Shown here piece after piece: positions 21,575 to 29,306 of a stretch of DNA of 64,000 nucleotides (position 1 is its first letter; every line of letters begins with the position of its first letter). Made by a program: the position numbers and the translations under genes. The stretch spans positions 62,001 to 126,000 of the forward strand of contig NZ_HG964451.1 of NCBI RefSeq assembly GCF_000612725.1, given 5' to 3'. The notes under the pieces were generated by a model. The model made no database searches and was not told the DNA's origin. It worked only from the letters and a program-made list of their open reading frames with translations. Source of the DNA: Mycolicibacterium austroafricanum. GTDB taxonomy: Bacteria; Actinomycetota; Actinomycetes; Mycobacteriales; Mycobacteriaceae.

Positions 21575-22608
21575 GTGTTGGCCCCACAAGCTGCACCCAG
21601 TCCACCGCCGATGCCGGTGGATACTCTCCATAGCCAGACATCGTCCGGCGCGTAGGTAGGAATCGCGTCTGCAAAAGCCCTCATATATGAGCTTTGCAGC
21701 GCAATCAGGTCCCCAATCACGCGTCCTTCGGCGTTGCGCGCAATCTCCCGCACCCGAGTTGAGTCCGTCAAGAGGACTTCGCGCGCTGCATTATTGAGAG
21801 CACGCTCCTTCTCAGTCCATTGCGCAGCAGCTACAGTCGCATCCGTTTCCGCCCATCCGCTGAGCACGGTATTCTGCAACTCAACGACCGATAGATATTC
21901 AGCACAGATCTGGTCTGGGCTGGGCATGAAGTCCTCGAGCAACGCTGGCTGCGCTACCGTCGACACCAGAATTTCATCGTCCGCCATATCCTCCACCAGC
22001 GGCACTGCACTACACGAGTAGGTCACTGCGTTGACGAAATTCATCGCAATGCTCGCATACCGACGATCGGATTCGACGTATTCCGGAAGTGCCTGGACGT
22101 ACTTGCGCAGATAAACGATAACTTGGGCGATGAGCTCCTGGATAGTGACGTTTCGCGCCTGTGGCAATATTGACTCAAAACGATCAGATGACGCGGTCAT
22201 CGCCTCACCGACATCTGCATAAATGCGCTTCTGCTCGGGAGTCCAACGAGAGGCGGGAGTCAAATCATCGACCTCGCTCCACACCTCGGTGCGGGCATTC
22301 AGTTCATCGGCGGCCTGATGCCAGTGATCGCACACAGGGTCCTTCTCACGCAGCAACCCAACACTCCGATCAATTCGGTCATCGGCCATGCGTGATGGAT
22401 CGCCGGTACCCGAGCCACTTTCGCGCGAAGTCTCCTGCCAAACAAGTAGTCCAAGGATCAGCACCAGCACAACCGACACCGAAACACCAATCAGAATCCA
22501 TGGTTTTCGACTCCGAGCCGACGCCATCCCGACACGAGGAGGAGGCGGCGTGTCGTTTGGCCGCCACGACAGGTGGCCACCGGGCGGCGGAATCGGCGGC
22601 ATTGTCAT
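21571..22608 (-). CDS. Single-pass membrane protein, partner of the ESX-like substrate
   Basis: A 345-residue protein. It has a short Pro-rich cytoplasmic N-terminus (PPIPPPGGHLSWRPNDTPPP), one transmembrane segment at about residues 37-57 (WILIGVSVSVVLVLILGLLV), and an extracytoplasmic domain of about 285 mostly helical residues containing several Cys. No enzyme motif is seen and I do not recognise the family. ATG 22608 is chosen as the first start before the Pro-rich tail; 22602 is equally possible and no strong ribosome site is visible. It is translationally coupled to the downstream gene by ATGA. Hand counts give 52-62% G+C per 60-base line, lower than its neighbours. Confidence 0.7.
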   Translation of the reverse strand: MTMPPIPPPGGHLSWRPNDTPPPPRVGMASARSRKPWILIGVSVSVVLVLILGLLVWQETSRESGSGTGDPSRMADDRIDRSVGLLREKDPVCDHWHQAADELNARTEVWSEVDDLTPASRWTPEQKRIYADVGEAMTASSDRFESILPQARNVTIQELIAQVIVYLRKYVQALPEYVESDRRYASIAMNFVNAVTYSCSAVPLVEDMADDEILVSTVAQPALLEDFMPSPDQICAEYLSVVELQNTVLSGWAETDATVAAAQWTEKERALNNAAREVLLTDSTRVREIARNAEGRVIGDLIALQSSYMRAFADAIPTYAPDDVWLWRVSTGIGGGLGAACGANT

Positions 22609-23201
22609 CGGCCCACGTCGGCAACCGTCGAAGCGAGTGCACACCCCATGTACCGCGATGCTACCGTCGGTCCGACCCCATACTCCGCATCAATTCCAGC
22701 ACACCGTGAAATGGACGAAGTCTGACATCCGAACCAAACCGCGTTGAACGGCACCGCGGTTGTTAGGAGCCTCCACTAAGCGGTTCTGCGCGTTCCGCGA
22801 AACTGCATCTTGCGGGTACCGCGGGCAAGCACTAGGGCAGTGTCGGCCGATAACGCGCCGCCCCGTATCTCCAATGTCACCTCGACGTTCTACTGATCGC
22901 CGGCAGCTCCCACACCGTCAGTTCCTCGAATGGGCCAGTACCAGCACATCCTGGATCAACGTTTCTCCGCTCGCCACAGCATCGTTTCGTTCCTGGCAGT
23001 AGCTGGCGCCCCGGGACCAGCATCAAACGGCAAAACGAGCCGCACGATGCCACCGCCACACTCCCCCAGCGCCCGTTTGCCGCCCGAGACTCGCGAGAGT
23101 GCTCCCACGGTCGTGATCTTCGGCTGGGCACGACCGTCAGTGCACGCTCGCGGAGCAAGCCCGCGAGCCAGAGCCAGAGCCAGAGCCAAGCGAAAGCCGA
23201 G
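22609..23201. other. 593-base gap without a recognised gene
   Basis: Nothing coding is convincing here. It holds the upstream region of the two-gene unit ending at 22608. It also has a stray half of the family A repeat (TGCACGCTCGCGG, 23141-23153) and a four-copy GAGCCA hexamer repeat at 23165-23188 just before the Rieske stop. Open frames present are short, Arg-rich and lack family features. Confidence 0.6.
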
Positions 23202-23588
23202 CTAGGTCCCGAGGACGATCGATTCCCCCTGCACGTGAATGGCCACCGGCTCCAGCGGCCGCTCCGCCGGACCGGCGACCACCTCGCCGTCGAGGCTGAA
23301 CATGCTGCCGTGGCAGGGGCAGTAGATCGTCTCGTCGGCGATCTCGTTGACCAGGCACCCGTTGTGCGTACAGACCGCAGACAGGCCTTTGTACTCGCCG
23401 GCCACCGGCTGGGTCACCAGCACATCGCCGAGGATCACCCCGGACCCCACCGGCACATCGGCGGTCGAGGTCAGCTCCTCACCCGCCGGACGTTTCGACG
23501 TCCCGCCCGAGCACGCCGCCACCGCGGCCGCCGCCAGCCCGAGCCCCGCGCCCGCCAGCACCGTCTTCCGGGGAATCTCTACAGCCAT
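23202..23588 (-). CDS. Rieske 2Fe-2S lipoprotein
   Basis: A 128-residue exported Rieske protein. The N-terminus carries a short charged start (MAVEIPRKT), a hydrophobic segment and a lipobox-like AAVAAC, so Cys is probably lipidated. The Rieske cluster ligands are in CTHNGC and CPCHGS, with the usual loop between them; the domain ends EPVAIHVQGESIVL. An extracytoplasmic redox role is likely, partner unknown. ATG 23588 is chosen because GGAGAGGTGCAG precedes it; a GTG two codons upstream is too close to the ribosome site. It is 33 bases downstream of lpqB and possibly in the same operon. Confidence 0.9.
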   Translation of the reverse strand: MAVEIPRKTVLAGAGLGLAAAAVAACSGGTSKRPAGEELTSTADVPVGSGVILGDVLVTQPVAGEYKGLSAVCTHNGCLVNEIADETIYCPCHGSMFSLDGEVVAGPAERPLEPVAIHVQGESIVLGT

Positions 23589-23621
23589 CTGCACCTCTCC
23601 GTTCGGGCAACACGTTCCACG

Positions 23622-25379
23622 TCAGCCCGGCAGCACCGGCAGCGCGCCTGCCGACATCAACGGCCGCACCTCCGACCACCCCGGGTCTTCGGCGGCCGAA
23701 CCGGACAGCTGCAGTATCCCGCGGCCGTCGGCGACGTACACCGCCGACGGGTTGGCGGCCACCGTCTTGACCGGCATCAGCAGGTTGCGGCTGGGCCCGT
23801 CGGAGTTCACCCCGTCGAGGTTGACGTAGGACACCGGGCTCTGCGCAACGGTGCGCGTGACGACGATGTCGTCGCCCGTGCGCCACGACAGCGACACCGC
23901 CGTCTCCCCCAGCCCGTAACCCAGTCGCCGCGGGTAGGTCAGCGCGTAGTTTCCGCCTGCGGTCTGCTCGACCCCGGCGAGGACGATCTTGCCTTCGATC
24001 ACCATGGCGGCGCGGGTGCCGTCGCGCGAGAGCTGCAGTTCGGCGATCGCACCCGGGAAACGCGTGACGACTGCGCTCGCATCGACCGGGATGCGGGCAG
24101 GCTGCCCCGACGCGTCCTGGATCACGCGCACCACGTTGTTGCCGTCGACGACCGTCCAGATCGCGTCGTCGAGCGACCAGCTCGGCCTGGTCAGGCTGCG
24201 GCCGTCCAACACCTGGGATGCGTTGCCGCCCAACGGCCCCACCCACAGCGACGACGCCATGTCGGGCGCGCCGGGGCGCAGCGTGACGATCGATGCGACC
24301 TCCTGCCCGGTCCGCGACAGCGACGCCGCGGTCTGCCCCGGCATCTGGCCGAACTGGCCCGAAACCCGCGGCGCCCGTTGCCCGTCGAGGCGGACCAGCG
24401 ATCCACCGACCAGAGCGTGCAGGCCGGCCGGCGCGCCGTCGGCGGCACCGGGATCGGTCGCCGCGACGTCGGCGGTGTCCCACCCTTCGGCGAACCGGTC
24501 GTCGAGGGCGGCGCCGTCGGCGTTGAGCACGTACGGCCCGTTGATCCCGGACCGCGACAGCGTCCAGATCAGCTGCGCGGCAAGCAACTGCCTGCTGTGC
24601 GGATCGGTGGTGGACAGGTTCTCCAGGTCGACGCGGGCGCCGCCGTAGCCGCGGCCCACCCCGGTCTTGCCGCCGTCGGCCCGGGTCACCGGGCCACGCA
24701 GCCGCAGCGGCGAGCCGAGCAGGTTGCGCACCGTCTTGTCCATCTCGGGTCGGGGTCCTGCCACCAGCTTGCTCACCAATTCGGTTGCCAGCTGGTCGGG
24801 TTCGGACACCGCGACGTAGCGTGGGTCGGGTACGACGGTCTTGCCGGTCGGGTCGGCGAAGTACAGCGTGTGCCGCTTGTAGGTGGCCTGGAACTGCTGC
24901 CAGTCCAGGAAGACGCCGTTGGGCAACCGGTCGATGCGCCAGCCGTCCGGCGTCTTGACGAGTTCGATCGGGCCGGGGTCGGGCAGCGCGCCTGCACCGG
25001 TCTCGAAGACGCCCATGTCGGACAGCGACCCGAGGATATCGGCGCGCATGGTCACCGAAACCCGTTCGGGTGCCCGCGTTTCGACGAACACCACGTTGTC
25101 GATCAGCAGCGCGCTGCCGGCGTCGTCCCAGGTGCTGGACGCCGACTCGGTGAGGAACTGGCGCGCCGCCAGGTGCCGGTTCGCCGGATCGGCTGTGGCT
25201 TTGAGGAATTCGCGCAGCAGGACGTCGGGGTCCATGGCCGGGGTCGGTTTGGGGAGGCTGGGCGGCGCGGGCCGGTCGACGGTTCCGATCGCCTGCGGCG
25301 ACGACGAGCTGGGCACTCCGGCGCAGCCGACCGCGAAAGCCATGAGCGCGCAGAGCCACAGCGCGGCAATGCGTCTCAC
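23622..25379 (-). CDS. lpqB: Lipoprotein LpqB, MtrAB partner
   Basis: A 585-residue lipoprotein (Rv3244c-like). The signal peptide ends in lipobox AFAVGC AG near residue 19. It is followed by a GerMN-type region and a C-terminal beta-propeller-like half rich in VSxxG and WSLDDAIW repeats. LpqB interacts with the MtrB sensor and influences its output. GTG 25379 overlaps the mtrB stop as GTGA, as in other mycobacteria, so mtrB and lpqB are translationally coupled. The length and order mtrA-mtrB-lpqB agree with the family. Confidence 0.94.
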   Translation of the reverse strand: MRRIAALWLCALMAFAVGCAGVPSSSSPQAIGTVDRPAPPSLPKPTPAMDPDVLLREFLKATADPANRHLAARQFLTESASSTWDDAGSALLIDNVVFVETRAPERVSVTMRADILGSLSDMGVFETGAGALPDPGPIELVKTPDGWRIDRLPNGVFLDWQQFQATYKRHTLYFADPTGKTVVPDPRYVAVSEPDQLATELVSKLVAGPRPEMDKTVRNLLGSPLRLRGPVTRADGGKTGVGRGYGGARVDLENLSTTDPHSRQLLAAQLIWTLSRSGINGPYVLNADGAALDDRFAEGWDTADVAATDPGAADGAPAGLHALVGGSLVRLDGQRAPRVSGQFGQMPGQTAASLSRTGQEVASIVTLRPGAPDMASSLWVGPLGGNASQVLDGRSLTRPSWSLDDAIWTVVDGNNVVRVIQDASGQPARIPVDASAVVTRFPGAIAELQLSRDGTRAAMVIEGKIVLAGVEQTAGGNYALTYPRRLGYGLGETAVSLSWRTGDDIVVTRTVAQSPVSYVNLDGVNSDGPSRNLLMPVKTVAANPSAVYVADGRGILQLSGSAAEDPGWSEVRPLMSAGALPVLPG

Positions 25380-27019
25380 ACGCTCTCCCCTGCCGTTTCA
25401 CGGACCCGGCGGCTCGGCGCGCCGGATACGTCGATCGGCTTGACCGGCAGCGGGCTGCTGGTGACCTTGTGCCCGCGCACCAGCGGAAGCGTCAACCGGA
25501 AGCAGGCGCCCTTGCCGGGTTCACCCCACGCTTCGAGCCGGCCCTGGTGCAGCCGCGCGTCCTCGATGCTGATGGCCAGGCCCAGGCCGGTTCCTCCGGA
25601 GCGGCGCACCCGCGACGGGTCCGCGCGCCAGAACCTGCTGAACACCAGCTTCTCCTCACCGGGGCGCAGACCGACGCCGTAGTCGCGGACGGTGACGGCG
25701 ACGGTGTCGACGTCGGCGGCCATCCGGATCCGCACCGGCTTGTGCTCGGCGTGATCGATGGCGTTGGCGATGAGGTTGCGCAGGATCCGCTCGACCCGGC
25801 GCGCGTCGACCTCGGCGATCACCTCGTCGGCGGGCAGGTCGACGATCAACTCCACACCGGCCTCCTCGGCCAGGTGTCCGACGTTGTCCAGTGCGCGTTG
25901 CACGATGGAACGCAGGTCGACGGCATCGACGGCCAGCTCGGCGACGCCGGCGTCGTGGCGGGAGATCTCCAGCAGGTCGTTGAGCAGCGACTCGAACCGG
26001 TCGAGTTCGTTGACCATCAGCTCGGTGGAGCGCCGCAACGCCGGGTCGAGGTCCTCGGCGTGGTCGTGGATCAGGTCGGCGGCCATCCGCACGGTGGTCA
26101 GCGGGGTCCGCAGTTCGTGGCTGACGTCGGAGGTGAACCGGCGCTGCAGGTTTCCGAACTCCTCGAGTTGGGTGATCTGGCGGTGCAGGCTTTCGGCCAT
26201 GTCGTTGAACGACACCGCCAGCCGCGCCATGTCGTCCTCGCCGCGCACCGGCATGCGTTCGGTCAGATGCCCTTCGGCGAACCGCTCGGCGATCCGCGAC
26301 GCCGACCGCACCGGCAGCACGATCTGGCGGGCGACCAGCAGGGCGATCGCGGCCAGCAGCCCGAGCAGCACCACGCCGCCGGTGGCCATGGTGCCGCGCA
26401 CCAGCGCGATCGTGGAGTCCTCGTTGTTCAGCGGGAAGATCAGGTACAGCTCGAGGTTGGTCACCGGGGACGACGTCGGGCTGCCGATGATCAGCGCCGG
26501 TCCGGAGAAGCCGTCGGTGTGCACGGTGGCGTACTGGTAGCTGACCTGTCCGGCCTTGACGAAGTCGCGCAGCGCGGCGGGGATCTGGTCGACGGGCCCG
26601 GCGGCGGTGGCGGCGCGGGGGCCGTCACCGGGGACGACGAGCACCGCGTCGAACGTGCCCGCGAGCCCCGCGCCGGCGTCGGCCTTGCGGTCGATCAGCG
26701 TGTTGCGGGCCAGCTGCAGGCTGCTGTCGAGGGAGCGGGTCTCCTCGCCGCCGACGATGCCGCTGACGGTGGTGCGGGCCCGCTCGATCTCCTCGATGGC
26801 GGCGCCCACCTTCACTTCGAGGATGCGGTCGGTGATCTGGCTGGTCAGCACGAAGCCGAGGACCAGGATCACGGCCAGCGACAGCCCGAGCGTCAACGAG
26901 ACCACCCGCAGCTGCAGTGACCGTCGCCACGCCAGGCTCAGCGCACGACCGAGCGCACCCAGTCCGCGGATCAGCGGGGCCGACCGGCGGTGGATGCGTC
27001 GCCGCGAACCGAAGATCAC
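25376..27019 (-). CDS. mtrB: Sensor histidine kinase MtrB
   Basis: A 547-residue membrane histidine kinase (Rv3245c-like). TM1 is near residues 35-60 ([20 protein letters not shown]), followed by an extracellular domain and TM2 ([19 protein letters not shown]). Then come HAMP, the DHp domain with phospho-acceptor His near residue 301 in [12 protein letters not shown], and the HATPase domain with [17 protein letters not shown] and GTGLGLAIS. It controls MtrA and thereby DNA replication, cell wall and division genes. GTG 27019 matches the known N-terminus (VIFGSRRR); a TTG at 27070 would translate the tandem repeat. GTGA overlaps lpqB. Confidence 0.95.
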   Translation of the reverse strand: MIFGSRRRIHRRSAPLIRGLGALGRALSLAWRRSLQLRVVSLTLGLSLAVILVLGFVLTSQITDRILEVKVGAAIEEIERARTTVSGIVGGEETRSLDSSLQLARNTLIDRKADAGAGLAGTFDAVLVVPGDGPRAATAAGPVDQIPAALRDFVKAGQVSYQYATVHTDGFSGPALIIGSPTSSPVTNLELYLIFPLNNEDSTIALVRGTMATGGVVLLGLLAAIALLVARQIVLPVRSASRIAERFAEGHLTERMPVRGEDDMARLAVSFNDMAESLHRQITQLEEFGNLQRRFTSDVSHELRTPLTTVRMAADLIHDHAEDLDPALRRSTELMVNELDRFESLLNDLLEISRHDAGVAELAVDAVDLRSIVQRALDNVGHLAEEAGVELIVDLPADEVIAEVDARRVERILRNLIANAIDHAEHKPVRIRMAADVDTVAVTVRDYGVGLRPGEEKLVFSRFWRADPSRVRRSGGTGLGLAISIEDARLHQGRLEAWGEPGKGACFRLTLPLVRGHKVTSSPLPVKPIDVSGAPSRRVRETAGESV

Positions 27020-27056
27020 GACGACTGCCAGTCGATCACGACCGCCGCCCCAGCAA

Positions 27057-27099
27057 GGCGAGCCGTCCAATCACGACGACGGCGAGCCGTCCAATCACG
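27057..27099. repeat. Short tandem duplication between mtrA and mtrB
   Basis: GGCGAGCCGTCCAATCACG occurs at 27057-27075 and again at 27081-27099, a 24-base period. Related TCACGACGAC pieces continue toward the mtrB start. The right copy overlaps the mtrA stop codon (27095-27097). It widens the usually short mtrA-mtrB gap to 75 bases. Confidence 0.85.
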
Positions 27100-27781
27100 G
27101 AGGTCCGGCCTTGTATCCCACTCCTCGAACGGTCAGCACCACCTGCGGGTTCTCCGGGTCTTTCTCAACCTTGGCCCGCAGTCGCTGGACATGCACGTTC
27201 ACCAAACGGGTGTCCGCGGGGTGGCGGTAACCCCACACCTGTTCGAGCAGCACATCACGAGTAAACACCTGGCGCGGTTTCCGTGCCAGCGCCACCAGCA
27301 GGTCGAACTCCAGCGGCGTGAGCGAGATCTGTTCGCCCTGCCGGGTGACCTTGTGGGCCGGGACGTCGATGTCGATGTCTGCGATCGACAGCATCTCGGC
27401 CGGCTCGTCCTCGTTGCGCCGCAGCCGGGCGCGCACGCGGGCCACCAGTTCCTTGGGTTTGAACGGCTTCATCACGTAGTCGTCGGCGCCGGACTCCAGG
27501 CCCAGCACCACGTCGACGGTGTCGGTCTTGGCGGTCAGCATCACGATCGGCACGCCGGAGTCCGCACGCAGCACACGGCACACATCGATGCCGTTCATGC
27601 CGGGCAGCATGAGATCGAGCAGCACCAGATCGGGCCGCAGCTCGCGCACGGCGGTCAACGCCTGGGTGCCGTCACCGATGACCGCGGTGTCGAATCCCTC
27701 CCCGCGCAGCACGATGGTGAGCATCTCGGCGAGCGAAGGGTCGTCGTCGACTACCAGGATCCTTTGCCTCATGGTGTCCAT
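27095..27781 (-). CDS. mtrA: Response regulator MtrA
   Basis: A 228-residue OmpR-family regulator, nearly identical to Rv3246c by recollection. The receiver has acidic pocket VVDDD near residue 12, phospho-acceptor Asp56 in LLDLMLPG, Thr in VMLTAKT and Lys in VMKPFKPKEL. The winged-helix DNA-binding domain contains LTPLEFDLLVALARKP and VWGYRHPADTRLVNVHVQRLR. It is essential in slow growers and binds the replication origin and cell-wall gene promoters. It lies upstream of mtrB in the same operon, with a tandem repeat in the gap. Start ATG 27781 gives MDTMRQRILVVDDD, the known N-terminus. Confidence 0.97.
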   Translation of the reverse strand: MDTMRQRILVVDDDPSLAEMLTIVLRGEGFDTAVIGDGTQALTAVRELRPDLVLLDLMLPGMNGIDVCRVLRADSGVPIVMLTAKTDTVDVVLGLESGADDYVMKPFKPKELVARVRARLRRNEDEPAEMLSIADIDIDVPAHKVTRQGEQISLTPLEFDLLVALARKPRQVFTRDVLLEQVWGYRHPADTRLVNVHVQRLRAKVEKDPENPQVVLTVRGVGYKAGPP

Positions 27782-27844
27782 GGTGTCACCAGATTGCGAT
27801 AAACCGCGGCTACCACACCGGGCGTTTTGCGTGTTGAGCGGTAT

Positions 27845-28498
27845 CTAGCCGCTCGCGTCGATGACGTCGCGCTGCTCGGCGATCGACTGCAGCACTTCGT
27901 AGGCGATCTGTCGGATGCTGGCGACGACGGGACTGCCGCACAGCGGCCTCGAACCGGGCTCGCCGAGCACCCAACCCAGCGACTCGCTGTGTTCCAACGA
28001 CATGCGGGCGGCTTCGGCCTCGGGGTCGTCTTCGCCACTCATCGCGAGCACCAGTTGCTTGCGCGAATACCGGGATCCGTCGGCATCGGTGACGACGGGG
28101 TTGGTCCACCAGTCCTGGAACGGGATCCGGGATCCGCTGAAGATCTGGTCACCGCTTCTGGTGCGGATCGGCACCGGCGGGTACATGGCCAACTTCGGGA
28201 CGTATTCCTCGGCGCCGTGGTGCCTGCTGCGGATGCTCATCAGGGTCAGCCGGGAGATCGAGCACGGCGTCTTCGGGTTGGCCACACCGGCGGTGTCGAC
28301 CCAGGTCAGCTTGTCGCGCAAGCCGTCCAGTGCATCGGAGCCGTCCGCGCGGCCCAGCAACGCGCGCAGGTATCGCGCCAACGACCTCGCCGCCTCGGGG
28401 CGCCCCCGGTCGTAGCGTTGGCTGGCCGAGCGGAGGCAGGAGAGAAGATCATCGACGGTTTGCAGTGACTCGGCCCGTGTACGAGTTTGAACGCGCAA
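27845..28498 (-). CDS. Conserved hypothetical protein between mtrA and tmk
   Basis: A 217-residue protein that I do not recognise. It has no signal peptide or membrane segment. It shows YSRKQLVLAMSGEDDPEAEAARM and FQDWWTNPVVTDADG, and a helical N-terminal third rich in Arg. The C-terminal helix resembles a small dimerisation segment. TTG 28498 is chosen because GGGGGAG lies 3-9 bases upstream. It sits between tmk and mtrA on the same strand, a place where M. tuberculosis has no gene, and may be cotranscribed with the regulator. Its base composition looks like that of its neighbours. Confidence 0.65.
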   Translation of the reverse strand: MRVQTRTRAESLQTVDDLLSCLRSASQRYDRGRPEAARSLARYLRALLGRADGSDALDGLRDKLTWVDTAGVANPKTPCSISRLTLMSIRSRHHGAEEYVPKLAMYPPVPIRTRSGDQIFSGSRIPFQDWWTNPVVTDADGSRYSRKQLVLAMSGEDDPEAEAARMSLEHSESLGWVLGEPGSRPLCGSPVVASIRQIAYEVLQSIAEQRDVIDASG

Positions 28499-28589
28499 GA
28501 ACTCCCCCTTTGCGACCTGCCGCCGAGGCGGCTTCCCCCGGGGTCGAAGCTTATCTGCTCACGCGAAAGTTCGCGCCGTTACCGGGCGT

Positions 28590-29225
28590 TCAGCGGGAAG
28601 ACACGAGCCTGTCGGCGAGCGCGGCGGCGTCGACATCGGGGGGCACCACCACCCACGGGCCGCCCCAGTTCGCTGCCGCCAGTTCGGCGTAGACGGCCGA
28701 CGTGCGGCGCTGCAGCCCGTCGTCGCGCTCGTAGGCGTCGCGGGCCCGGTCCGCTTCCCGGGCGGCCCGGCTCACCGCCCGCTGGGCCGCCAGCTCCGTC
28801 GGAACATCCAGTAGCACTTGCCAATCCGGCTTCGGCAGGCGCAGCCGTCCGTACTCGAGGTCGCCGACCCAGGCCGCCACGTCGCCGTCGACACCCTGGT
28901 GCAGACGCGCCGCGCTGTAGGCGGCGTTGGAGGCGACGTAGCGATCGAGCAGCACGACGTCATAGGCCGACTTGAGGTGGTCGATCTCGTCGCGGGCTCC
29001 GGCGCGGTCCATTGCGAACAGGACGGCCATCGCGTACACCGACTCTGCGAGGTCACCGTGCGCGCCGTGCAGCGCCTCGGCGGCCAGGTCGGCGGGCACC
29101 GACACCCCGTACCGCGGGAACGCCAGGGTGGCGACGGAGCGGCCGTCGGACTCGAACGCGGCGCGCAGACCGTTGGTCAGGGTGCGCTTGCCTGCGCCGT
29201 CCACTCCCTCGATCACGATGAGCAC
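28590..29225 (-). CDS. tmk: Thymidylate kinase
   Basis: A 211-residue dTMP kinase (Rv3247c-like), making dTDP from dTMP for DNA synthesis. P-loop EGVDGAGKRT is at residues 6-15, the DR(Y) motif is in VVLLDRYVASNAAYSAAR, and a lid region follows with several Arg (SRAAREADRARDAYERD). As in mycobacterial Tmk the P-loop ends KRT and catalytic arginines are in the LID. The start at 29225 is 81 bases from the divergent hydrolase gene. Here tmk is separated from sahH by four other genes, unlike the adjacent tmk-sahH order of M. tuberculosis. Confidence 0.94.
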   Translation of the reverse strand: MLIVIEGVDGAGKRTLTNGLRAAFESDGRSVATLAFPRYGVSVPADLAAEALHGAHGDLAESVYAMAVLFAMDRAGARDEIDHLKSAYDVVLLDRYVASNAAYSAARLHQGVDGDVAAWVGDLEYGRLRLPKPDWQVLLDVPTELAAQRAVSRAAREADRARDAYERDDGLQRRTSAVYAELAAANWGGPWVVVPPDVDAAALADRLVSSR

Positions 29226-29270
29226 CCGGCGAGCCTAGACCAACGCCGTCGACCGATCCGCAGGCAAACA

Positions 29271-29299
29271 TTGACGACCCTGAATTGTCCACCCATAGT
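29271..29299 (+). promoter_or_regulatory. Promoter of the double-hydrolase gene; probably leaderless
   Basis: -35 TTGACG (29271-29276), 17-base spacer, -10 CATAGT (29294-29299). The expected transcription start is about 7 bases on, at or next to GTG 29307. There is no Shine-Dalgarno-like sequence before that GTG, which fits a leaderless mRNA, common in mycobacteria. This supports the chosen start. Confidence 0.7.
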
Positions 29300-29306
29300 T
29301 CTACAA

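Noticed and set aside
22877..23158. 93-codon minus-strand frame in the gap before the Rieske gene
   Set aside because: Cys/Arg-rich, no ribosome site and no family similarity; considered chance.
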